Below are positions 25,266 to 34,977 of a stretch of 64,000 nt of DNA, one piece after another. The DNA comes from Sclerotinia nivalis. Its lineage: Eukaryota; Ascomycota; Leotiomycetes; Helotiales; Sclerotiniaceae. Both the position numbers and the translations under genes were made by a program. Position 1 is the stretch's first letter, and the number at the start of each line of letters is the position of its first letter. A model generated the notes under the pieces. The model did not search any database. It was not told the origin of the DNA and saw only the letters and a program-made list of their open reading frames with translations. The stretch is taken from contig JAPEIS010000008.1 of assembly GCA_029531795.1 (NCBI GenBank), positions 806,001-870,000 on the forward strand, in the 5' to 3' direction.

Positions 25266-25690
25266 TTAAAATAGGGAAGACATAGAAATAGGTTTTAGAG
25301 GCACGGAGACGGTTAATATTTTCATTGCTGTTTGACTAGATTTCCCGGGTGCTTGAGTCTGGAACATGCCAACTGGATCATATTTCTTTGCGACAATTTG
25401 TTGAAAACCTTTACGGCCAGTGGTACTTAACGGATCCTGAAAATCTGCGGCATAGTTGAGATACTTATACAACACAAACTTCCCCTCCTGTTGTGAAATC
25501 GAATCAATTGAGGCTATTAAAGCCTTAAGTGAGGCGCGTATTGGTGCTTCAGAGGCAGGATCCGTCCAAAAGTCCGATATCAGAATCATTACCAAGTTCT
25601 TTTGTGGTGTTGATAGTGGAGAGAAACCCATGCTATTCGGATTAAGAGGATTGATTAGAAGAGTATCGATTAAAGCGAGTGATTCCTTAG
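25266..25690 (-). pseudogene. FAD-linked (BBE-type) oxidoreductase, C-terminal fragment
   Basis: The last 120-140 residues of a berberine-bridge-enzyme-like FAD oxidase are open on the minus strand. They include FVLYKYLNYAADFQDPLSTTGRKGFQQIVAKKYDPVGMFQTQAPG; the YLNYA and KYDPxxxFQ motifs are typical of the C-terminal part of this family. The FAD-binding PCMH domain (about 300 residues, with the His/Cys attachment sites) is absent upstream. In-frame stops appear just beyond about 25690. It is therefore a truncated copy. It lies tail-to-tail with the P450 remnant. P450s and BBE oxidases often share secondary-metabolite clusters, so the pair may be the residue of one (inference). Confidence 0.7.
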
Positions 25691-25699
25691 ATGCAGATA

Positions 25700-26567
25700 A
25701 TACTCACGATTCTTTCGCCTAGATCTTCTCCAAATTCTAGCCTTCCCTCTCGTTTTCCGGAGATTCAAATTCCCACATTTCAATTCCCGTCTAGACGGGC
25801 AACTTATCCAAATAGCGAACCCTATTTATTTTCTGAAGCCAGCTAATTTCGCGGAAGCAAGCAAGCTAGCTACTTTGAATAATTTTTAATAGTCTATCAT
25901 ATCATCTTGAACCTACACGGCAGTTATCCCCCAATCAAATATATCACAAATTATAATTCTCCTTCTTTCCATCCAAAAAATGTTCCAAAACACGGCATCC
26001 AAGAATATCATCTAAATCCCCATCAACTCCCAACATCTCCTCCCTTACCTCATCTCATCCCACAAAGCCAGCCTTTCCACCCCATCAACTTCTCACTCCC
26101 CACTTACCTTATTCCCCACTCCCTACAAAAGAATCAGATGAAGACGTATTTGCTGAGAAAAGCTAAAAATAACATGTCGTGCCAGAATGGATGTGCGCCA
26201 TTTGGCCAAAGAGGGAGGGGGTTTACTGACGTTCATTGATACTTTTTCCACATATTGAATAACTGCACAACAGATACTTTTTAAAAAAAAAATCAATGAA
26301 CGAGGGATATTAGATCATAGCAACGAACTAAATCCAAAGTAATCAAGTAATAGAACCAAAAATGACGCATTGTCACTGACCGGACCAGGATATCAAATGA
26401 AGTTCCCCCAAACGCCTGATTAAATGTCTTTACACTTCCTTTCCTATCCTATCCTATCCATTACAACCAATTCCCATTTCCTCTTTTCCTTCCATCCTAT
26501 CCATTACACTAGTCCATAAAATAAATTTCATATTATCATTCCTCTTCCCCTTCCATTTTCCTCCCCC
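25700..26567. other. Intergenic region
   Basis: Includes the 3' UTR of the minus-strand gene at 26568 and pyrimidine-rich runs such as CCTATCCTATCC near 26445. A frame at 25907-26239 is low-complexity (His/Pro/Ser) and looks non-coding. Confidence 0.4.
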
Positions 26568-27830
26568 TCACGGCCTCTGTCCCACTCCCAATCTATCCAA
26601 CTCGGTATCACTAACCACACTTGGTGCAAAACTGCTTTGAGTTCTTGTACTCATATTCCTATGCACATCACCCATAGAGAAACCAGCAGCTAAATGTGGA
26701 TGATGTGCGGCAATCCACGCACCGGATTGCATGGGGACAGGAGACATACTTTGTTGGCCTCCATATGATTGAGTTGGTGGTACCTCATCATCCTCATTCT
26801 CAAATTCTGGGTTATCATAATTTGAGGAAAGCGAATTAAGATGTTGGGGTATAGGTCGACTTTGATTTAGGTCCTGGTTTTGCAAAAAGCCTCGTTCGAG
26901 ATTTTCATGAGAGATTGTGGGGCGGATGGGGGAGGGAGACATGATGGTGGGTTCAAAAACTGAAGCACGGGGGCTGTGCATTATTCTGGAGAGGCGGTGC
27001 TCTTCACCATCTGGTCCGATATATGAGGTGTCGTCATCGTCGAGAGGAAATCCCATGGTATCATGTCGGACGAGTGTTCCTGGTCTTGGAGGGGAAGCGG
27101 TGTTCCCTGATATTTGAGAGAGACGATTTTGATCTGTAAATGGATCTCCTGATATGGATGGTGTGGCGAGATGATCGGATGATGAATGAGTTCCATTTGC
27201 TCCGGCGGCCATTCTCTGTTGAGATTCTTCGTCACTGGGGAGGAATCGATCGGTTTCCATATCACCGGATAAATCAGGATAGCTTGATTGTCCTCCTCTC
27301 ATATATGCTCCTTGGTATGAGGTATCGGCAACCATTGGTGGTCGAGATATTTCATTATCACTAGCTTGACTGTCCCTCTTGAGAAAGGGTACACCACCAA
27401 ATGAAGAGTTTAATCTATTGTAGGATACTTGATGAGTAACTCGCTTGTGAGCAGCGGCCTTTTTAGTCTTCCTTCTTTGCAATAGATAGAGAGCAATGAG
27501 AGATATGATCAATAATGCCCCGACACCTCCAAGTACACCTACTATTATTGCTGTTCGGTTGTTTGACGATGGTCCGCTCGAGGTAGAGGAAGTAGAGCTT
27601 GGGATTGCCGAGTTCGTTTGATTCTTGAGTGTAGTTGCAGATGTAGGTGTGGATTGATAAGCGGTTGTCGTTTGAGCGTTGTACTCTCTTATGGCCTGAC
27701 TTCCACTTGATCCAGAACTTCCAGAACTTCCTTGGTCTCCACCTTGGCTAGCGCTGCTCCCACTAGATCCAACACCAGAGTTATCCATATCTCTCAACAT
27801 TAAAGGGTTCGACTGATCACGACTTTCCAT
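26568..27830 (-). CDS. Ser/Thr-rich single-pass transmembrane protein
   Basis: An unspliced frame of 420 residues. Residues 1-90 are very rich in Ser, Gly, Thr and Gln (GSSGSSASQGGDQGSSGSSG), followed by SSSTSSTSSGPSSNN. One transmembrane helix, AIIVGVLGGVGALLIISLIALYLL, lies at about residues 94-117 and is capped by QRRKTKKAAAHKR. That charge pattern places the long C-terminal region in the cytosol. The cytosolic part (about 290 residues) is hydrophilic, acidic in patches, with many Ser-Pro sites, and appears disordered. The layout (O-mannosylatable outer part, GxxxG-rich helix, basic stop-transfer) is the common fungal Mid2/Wsc-like or 'carcinoembryonic-type' plan, but no signature domain fixes a family. 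There is no signal peptide in this frame. An upstream exon supplying one cannot be excluded, because a hydrophobic frame exists at 27800-27985. Confidence 0.7.
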   Translation of the reverse strand: MESRDQSNPLMLRDMDNSGVGSSGSSASQGGDQGSSGSSGSSGSQAIREYNAQTTTAYQSTPTSATTLKNQTNSAIPSSTSSTSSGPSSNNRTAIIVGVLGGVGALLIISLIALYLLQRRKTKKAAAHKRVTHQVSYNRLNSSFGGVPFLKRDSQASDNEISRPPMVADTSYQGAYMRGGQSSYPDLSGDMETDRFLPSDEESQQRMAAGANGTHSSSDHLATPSISGDPFTDQNRLSQISGNTASPPRPGTLVRHDTMGFPLDDDDTSYIGPDGEEHRLSRIMHSPRASVFEPTIMSPSPIRPTISHENLERGFLQNQDLNQSRPIPQHLNSLSSNYDNPEFENEDDEVPPTQSYGGQQSMSPVPMQSGAWIAAHHPHLAAGFSMGDVHRNMSTRTQSSFAPSVVSDTELDRLGVGQRP

Positions 27831-29588
27831 AACCTGTTCTTGGCGTAGGTCTCTTGCTTAAGAAGGTATATGAAAGCAAATAAAAGAACAAATACAACAT
27901 CAAAGGTACGAAACGAGGGTATACTTGACACGAAGGGAAAAAAAGCTGAAGAAGAAAAAGAATGGGCGATGCAGGGGCAGGACAATATTAAGTGAATTTC
28001 AACGTCATGAACATAATGACAACAACAAGATGAAAATCCCAGTCGAGACTTACAATTTATGTGGATTTTTATTTATGACAAGGCGCAGTCCCAGCAACCA
28101 GAATTAAGTTTTGGGAAATCATAATCGGTAGAATGTTGAGGTTCGTATATTTGTGACGACGCGTATTTTTGAGGTGGAGCAGTAAAATGGAGACAAATTA
28201 TGATACGTGTAGAATGAATTATGCTGGGAAATGATGAACAACTTACAAGTATGAAATAAAGTCGAATCTGATCTCTTCGAAGTGGTTTTATAATTTGTTA
28301 AAGATGCAGGTTCAACAAAGGTAAAGAAAGAAGCATGAATTTGTAGATCAAGGTTTGATAGATCCTATGAGAGAGTAATTGAGTTTGAATACTACTCCGT
28401 AGGTAACCTTACCGATAGCAAGGGTTCAAAAATGAGCCCACACACACGTGTTAAAGGTCGTTTGACAGGTGAAGCTAAGGGAAGTTCTACCAAGAGATGT
28501 GAAGATTGAATGAATTGAGTTTTGATAATGGTCAGAATGATGGGGATGGTAGCTGTGATGATGAATTAGAATATCTTAATGTGAATAGCTAGTACCTAGT
28601 ATGTTGAGGATACCTATATACTAGATTCTAGATTCTAGATTCCAGTCTCTATCTACTATGTGGAGAGTGTTAAACAATCCGATCGGCACTTGAAGTGAAG
28701 GTTCTGAGCCTTTTCGGGCTTTGGAAGAAAAACGGAAAAATTCGACCAAAATGTCTGGTATGTGCCTAGTGCCCACTTCAGACAAGCAAGCCCCCACGAA
28801 CCTTAATATAAAGTTTTGTTTTATTGTGACAAATAAGATGGTTGAAATATCAAATTTGATATCCACAACATCCACAACATCCACATGGAAAATGAATACG
28901 GCTGAGTCTTCCTTGGCTGAATGGAACTATCATACCGGCCTGAGGTACGCAAATGTAAGCAGTAAGCAGTAAGCAGTAAGCAGTAGTGAAAGTATGTGAG
29001 GTCTTACCTACCAGGTAGAACTACATTATTTGCTGCCAAAGAAGATCGATCATCCAATTACGGGAATCTTTCAAAGATATTAATTGAATAACCCAATATC
29101 CCTTCATCTATTATTTCTCTTAATTTACTCTTTGTCTTCTATTATCAAAAGGATCAAGTTCGTGTTCATTTCTACCTGCTCGTATAATAAGTCGTATCCT
29201 TGAAGGGTTTAAGGTTTGAAAGGCTTGTTAATTGTGTCAAAATCCCGAGTCCAGTGGATTTGATGGATTTTCTTGTTGCTCGTTAGAAATCTTTTAGCTA
29301 CGCCCAACTTATTCGTTATTGCATTTGCCTTGCCCCGCCCCACAATCCAGCCGCAATAAACCTGAAAGAATCCATCCACACCAATCCATAACCAATCCAT
29401 ACCAATCCATACCAATCCATACCAATCCATACCATACATCCATAACCATCCTTCAAATTCAAAAAAAAAACTTTACTCATCGCACGCACCGACCGAAAAT
29501 CATCCGTACGGAAAGTGGTTCATCCATCACATTCTTTACCATTGTGCGCAATTTTTATGATACTCACATTAATACTCCGCATAACAAA
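27831..29588. other. Divergent intergenic region with tandem repeats
   Basis: Lies between two genes that point away from each other, so it holds both promoters. It contains four to five copies of a 7-base unit (GTAAGCA) at 28955-28985. About five copies of a 10-base unit (ACCAATCCAT) lie at 29378-29430, only 160-210 bases upstream of the kinase start and so probably in its leader or core promoter. Short direct repeats of TAGATTC occur at 28620-28645. No gene is supported. Confidence 0.5.
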
Positions 29589-30941
29589 ATGAGCTCATCA
29601 AATCCCCCGCCTTCTCACCAAGGAAGACCACAACCTCAAGTTCAAGCATGTCGATACAAGACGGGAAAGACGTTGGGCGCAGGATCATACTCTGTCGTCA
29701 AAGAATGTGTACATATTGATACTGGCAGATATTATGCCGCCAAGGTCATTAATAAAAGATTGATGGCAGGCAGAGAACATATGGTAATTCCTTTCTTACC
29801 CCTCAATTGACACTTTAACAATGTACTGACATCGATCGTATAGGTTCGTAATGAAATCGCTGTGCTCAAACGTGTTTCGATGGGACATCAGAACATCCTT
29901 ACCTTGGTTGATTACTTCGAAACCCTCAATAATTTATATCTTGTTACCGACTTGGCCCTAGGTGGAGAATTATTCGATCGCATTTGTCGAAAGGGTTCTT
30001 ACTTTGAATCCGATGCTGCTGATCTTATCAGAGCAACACTTTCCGCTGTAGCTTACCTCCACGATCATGGCATCGTCCATAGAGATCTCAAACCCGAAAA
30101 CTTATTATTTCGAACACCAGAAGATAATGCCGATTTATTGATTGCAGATTTTGGTTTGAGCAGAATAATGGACGAAGAACAATTCCACGTTTTGACCACC
30201 ACCTGCGGTACACCAGGTTACATGGCACCAGAAATCTTTAAAAAGACAGGCCACGGAAAACCAGTAGATATATGGGCAATTGGGGTCATTACGTATTTCT
30301 TATTATGTGGATACACACCCTTCGATAGAGATTCCAATTTGGAGGAAATGCAAGCTATTCTCATAGCAGATTACAGTTTTACACCTATTGAATATTGGCG
30401 AGGTGTAAGTCGAGGAGCTCGAGAGTTCATCAAGAAATGCCTTACAATAGATCCTACACAAAGAATGACCGCCCACGAAGCATTGTCGCACCCCTTCGTC
30501 ACCGGAGAATCAGTATCAAAGGATGGTAAAGGTAGCGATTTACTTCCCGTGGTTAAGAAGAATTTCAATGCCAGACGAACTCTTCACGCTGCTATCGATA
30601 CTGTGCGCGCTATTAATAAACTTCGCGAAGGTCAAGCTGGTATGATGGATGGTGCGAAATCTATGGATCCGGAACGTGGAGCTAAGCCCTTGAGTGCGAT
30701 TAGTAAAGACTCCGGGTTAGGTGGGATGGGACCAGGGGATGGAGATAGTGCCACGGACATTGATTCGGGGTATGGTACCGTCGGTACAAATAATGACGAG
30801 CGTGAAAACTTTATGAGGGGTATTGAGAGAACTTCTGGTCATGGCCAAACGGAAGCACAGATCGAGGCGCAGACCAGGAAAATTGCAGAAACGACGAAAG
30901 GTTTATGGTGTGCAGGAACGGCACAACTTTCGGGAAGATGA
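29589..30941 (+). CDS. cmk1: Calcium/calmodulin-dependent protein kinase, CMK1/CmkA type
   Basis: A Ser/Thr kinase activated by Ca2+/calmodulin, linking calcium signals to growth and stress responses (known family role). Two exons, 29589..29783 and 29844..30941, with a GTAATT..TAG intron, give 430 residues. All kinase motifs are present: GAGSYSVVK (Gly loop), AAKVINK (Lys), EIAVLKR (Glu of helix C), HRDLKPENLL (catalytic loop), DFGL, GTPGYMAPE with the preceding activation-loop TTCGTPG threonines, DIWAIGVITYFLLCGYTPF, and RMTAHEALSHPF. After the kinase core, NARRTLHAAIDTVRAINKLRE matches the autoinhibitory/calmodulin-binding helix of fungal CaMKs. A Gly/Asp-rich tail follows. The start MSSSNPP is preceded by AAAATG context. 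An earlier non-ATG frame extension is not needed. The gene is intact with no unusual residues. Confidence 0.93.
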
Positions 30942-32428
30942 TGATGATCATGAAAAGCACTTGATATTCGAACTTCGATTCTTCTTCCTTTCCTTGGCTC
31001 TGCGAGTACCCTTTACCAATTTTTTTTTTCTCCTCACGTTGCACTGGACGATACAGAGTTTTACGAGCATGATTTATTTCTCCTATGGCGTTTTAAGTCC
31101 ATTCATTTTTCAAATGAGGATTTGAAGTATTTTTTGAGCAACTTTGGGTTGGGAAATCTTCGGTCGCGTAATGCGGATGAGATATGAGACAGATGAGCTA
31201 GAAGCTCTTGGAAATCTAGGGATGTGTTGAGAAAGCTGTAGATTGCTTAATGACAGGATACATTTCAAAATGACATGATACTCTTAGGATGTTACATCGT
31301 GAAGCAAAACTTCAGGTTAGTCGTTATTACTCCTCTTTCCTTATCACACTACAGAAACAAATGGAGCTCGTTGCATCAAGTCTAGCCATTAATGAAGTCT
31401 TAACTGTTTTAAAGTTCCTGGAGCCTCAAGCAATCTTCAGCTATCCCTTGTTATTTCATCTTACTCGATATCCACAGTTTATCTATATCCCTCCCCTCAC
31501 CCCAGCAAATCCCCCTCCTTTAGTCCTAACGGGCGCTCCCGTCTTAATCATGCCAAGAGATCTCTAAATTAATCTATTTATCCAAACAGATAAGATATTC
31601 GTACACGGATTAATTCTCTTGATTTTGCTTAGATGTTTTGTGCAAATTCTTGGGTAAGTTCTTGGAGATAGCCAAGATGTTTTGTTATCGCACGACTCAA
31701 GAAGTATTTTGGTGTCGGACGAGTGGATTTAACGTTTCATTAATCTTGGGTCTTGGCATTTTTGTTGGCCGAAGCGGATGAGTGGATGAAGTGGATGAAG
31801 GTGTCATTTGAGGTTGACGCTGGCGGTGGAACGGGGTTGCATCGCATATGGTGGATAGCTGATGATTTTTAGGTTAAATATCTGAAGACTTTCCTCCTGT
31901 CATATTTTTTCCGTCACAGTTATCAATCTCATCACTTTCATCTCTTCTCTTTTCCAAATCACTTCACTTCAAGTATCCAAGGAGAAATTTCGTTGATCGA
32001 TTGATTCATCATCTATCTTCATTACATTCACGTCACATCCTCATATTTCAAATTCCGATATTCCTCACGTGAATATAACATTACATCACATCACACGCCG
32101 CATTTCCTCTTTTGGAACGGAGTCATTATTTCTACTTTGAGTTCCGGAGTCACAGAACGTCGAATATAAAAATTTATAGAGCTTTGTTCTCTTGAATTTC
32201 AATTCGTAGGAATTCAGTGATTTCATCTCACATATCTGCCCCTCATCATTAGTCGGCCCGAGTTTAAACTTTAAATTCACCTCATCAATACTATCTGATT
32301 CCAAGTCCACAAATCATCATCAACCAAACAACCTCACCTTACAACAAGATCTCTTAACTGAGTCATCACATCACTCATATCCATTCACTTTTACAAAACA
32401 AACAACTTCACCTCAACACCAAATCAAA
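30942..32428. other. Intergenic region and probable long leader
   Basis: 3' UTR of the kinase, then no supported gene. From about 31900 the sequence is rich in pyrimidines and in CATCA-type short repeats, consistent with promoter and 5' leader of the small gene at 32429. Confidence 0.45.
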
Positions 32429-32785
32429 ATGGCAGCTCCAGAAGCCCTTCCCACCATCGCCCGCCACATCCTCCGCTTCAACCACCAATCCAAAACCCCC
32501 TTCCAAAGTAGCTCCAAGTCACTTTATCATCACAAGACTCATGTCAAGACTCATGTTGCTCCTATTGTAAATGGTCTTCAAGTATCTATCTCTGCGCGTA
32601 TCGCGGCTAGTAAGGGGGATAGAGAGAGAATTTTGAAGAGTATTGAACGGGCGCGAGAGGCAAGGGAGAAGAGAGATAGGGGGTTGAGAGAGGGAATTGG
32701 TGGGGGTATGAGTGGGGTTATGGGTGTGGAAAGAAAGATTTGGGAGGAACAGGTTTATCCACCTGTTAGTGGGTTGTTTGTTTGA
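32429..32785 (+). CDS. Small basic protein of unknown function
   Basis: A 118-residue frame with an ATG in good fungal context (CAAAATGGC) after a CA-rich leader. The N-terminal half is basic, with few acidic residues and many Ser/His (ARHILRFNHQSKTPFQSSSKSLYHHKTH), compatible with mitochondrial targeting. The centre is a highly charged helix (SKGDRERILKSIERAREAREKRDRGLREG). The end is YPPVSGLFV. Third-position GC in the first 30 codons is higher than in the flanks. No domain is recognised, and it is unspliced as written. It could be a real small protein or a chance frame; the start context and codon bias tip me towards real. Confidence 0.5.
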   Translation: MAAPEALPTIARHILRFNHQSKTPFQSSSKSLYHHKTHVKTHVAPIVNGLQVSISARIAASKGDRERILKSIERAREAREKRDRGLREGIGGGMSGVMGVERKIWEEQVYPPVSGLFV

Positions 32786-34771
32786 GGGGTGTGTGTGCGG
32801 TGTGAGGGAGAGAAGATTATAATAGGATAGGGGATGTCATGTTACATTGAGTACGATGTCTGTCCTGAAGTACAGTCAGTACTCACTCGGTGGAAAGCAC
32901 TAAGGTCTCAACTCAAGGAGGATCGCCATGCATATATATTGTATATGATGATATGCATCACGATATACATATATACATATATGAACTCGACCACAGAGGC
33001 AGGATACAGAAGGAGGAGGAACACGGGAAAGAAAGAAATCGGGAAGATTGAAGATTAGGCAAGGCCTTGATTCAAATCATTCGTTCATTCTGTTCACTCA
33101 CTCCATCCCATTTGTCTTCAAGTGGTTGTTGGTGTTGTCGATTATTCTTGTTCAGTTTTTTTTTTGGATTGGTTTTGTTCATCTTGTGTTGATGGGGAAT
33201 ATCTTTTTCACAGAAACTTCCAATTTATCTATATCACCATACTTCCCTCAAGCACACAAGCCTTCAACAGCAAGCTAGAGGTTGTATGTAGATAAGATGA
33301 CTAGGATATTGAGTTTTAGATTCATTTGTTTTTATTCTTTTGGATTTTTTACTTTTATTTATTTTTATTTTTATCTTTTTGGTGCGGGGATGAGACGCCA
33401 ATGGGAGGCTGGTGTGGCGTTTATTTCTAGGGATTTTGGATTTTAAAAGGAGGATAGTGCTAGATGAGTTTCTAGATATATGGATGGATAGATAGATAGA
33501 TCGAGAGTTAGTTAGTTGGAACGAATGAACGAATTATGAATTATGAATCTTTATTTTTATGTTTATACTTGCTCGAGCTCGTGAATATGATTTTTGATTC
33601 TCTGGTTTGGATTACTTTTGTGATTGAGATGAGATTGGGATTGATGAGTTTTGCACTGTATGCTAAAAAAAAAAAAAAAAAAAAAAGATTGAGTGAATTA
33701 TTGGGAATTGTATGATATGGTATGATGTTAATTTGTTAAGTAGGTTGTCTTTTCTGTCTTTTCTGGGTTTTTATGTATTTGGGTGTGAGTGTGGATGTGG
33801 ATGTGATTATGATTGTGATTATGATTGTGATTGTGATTGTGATTAAAATTTCAGTTTCACTTTCGGTGTATCAATTATTTGTAAAGGGCCGGTCGGCAGT
33901 GGTGTATCTTAGTAACTTAAACTTAGGAAAGCAAAAAATTTCGCAGTTTGGAGGAGATGGATGGTTAAAGTCGGCTATCTAGTGACATGACATGACGTAT
34001 CCAAGACTCCTTGCGGCTAATCGTGGTATTTAACAGTTTCTTTACGGATGGAGCTAACAATTATGTCATGATCTTGATACGAGTAAAACTTGGTATATTG
34101 GAGATAATACGGAATAGAATTCATATCCTCGGAGACTATTAGTATAGGATTTCAAACACAGCTTTCACCCCGATAGTACGAAGTTCATCTCATGTTTACA
34201 TCTTACATCTTGCCGAGGGGGGTTATATTATGTATGACTTGGAAGAAAATCAGCAAAAACGTTTCGTAGTCATGAAATTACATCTTTGTTTGTTTTGGAT
34301 TGTATTGTTTGAAATCTGAATTTAACTTGAATCTAGATTAGTAGGAGTCCTGAAAATATACGGAAGAATATAAATTTATGTTAGCTTTTTCTTAGTTTTT
34401 GGCTTTGTGGGTTTAACGACCAGTCATTCATTTCCCAACGGACGGAACTTTGGACTCGGGATGTGCGGGGGGATGGTAGATGCAAAGATACAGAACATAA
34501 CGGGGAACTCTTGTGCAAGCTCAGCTCTATACATAGCACATGCGTCGCCCGTTGCGTAGCGAGCTGCAGGTAAGAATCACTTCTTTTTTCTTCCAGGGTT
34601 TATAAAAGCCATGTCATCACATCACGGAGGCACTGCCTACTTAGTAAACCCTCACTACACTAGCCCTAGCACCCAAACTACTGATTTTCTGCATTCCATC
34701 TCAATTTTTCGCCTCTTCCAGGCCATAGAATAGAAGGATATTCCTTATGATATGCTTCGGCGTTTGTAAGG
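32786..34771. other. Intergenic region, simple repeats
   Basis: No gene supported. Contains a run of about 23 A at 33664-33687, a GTGATTATGATT-type tandem at 33797-33845, and T/A-rich runs near 33340-33380. Confidence 0.45.
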
Positions 34772-34977
34772 CGGGATCCATCCCCCAGGATTAGTTTTCA
34801 CTTCCCCTATTCAATTCAAAAGATTGAGTTTATTTCAATCATTCAAATCATATATTTAACCAGACCTATAAGCCAGTTCATCTTCATTATGTTAACTATT
34901 AGGATTTCGCAAAAGCTTTTAGTCGTTTTAGATAGTCTTAGATTCAGTGTAGACGTTAATTTAATCAATCAATCAAT
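34772..34977. repeat. SINE-like short interspersed element, copy 2
   Basis: Shares both ends with the copy at 22959-23167. The left part is a GCGGG..CCCCAGGATTAG block (TTAGTTTTCACTTCCC is identical in both copies). The right part is GATAGTCTTAGA-T/C-TCAGTGTAG followed by ACGTTAATTTAATCAATC and the AATC-repeat tail. The middle 90 bases are much more diverged. In the well-aligned right end the differences are C in copy 1 versus T here. A target duplication is not clear for this copy; only a weak AGAATAGAA-like match is seen some distance from the left end. Confidence 0.6.
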
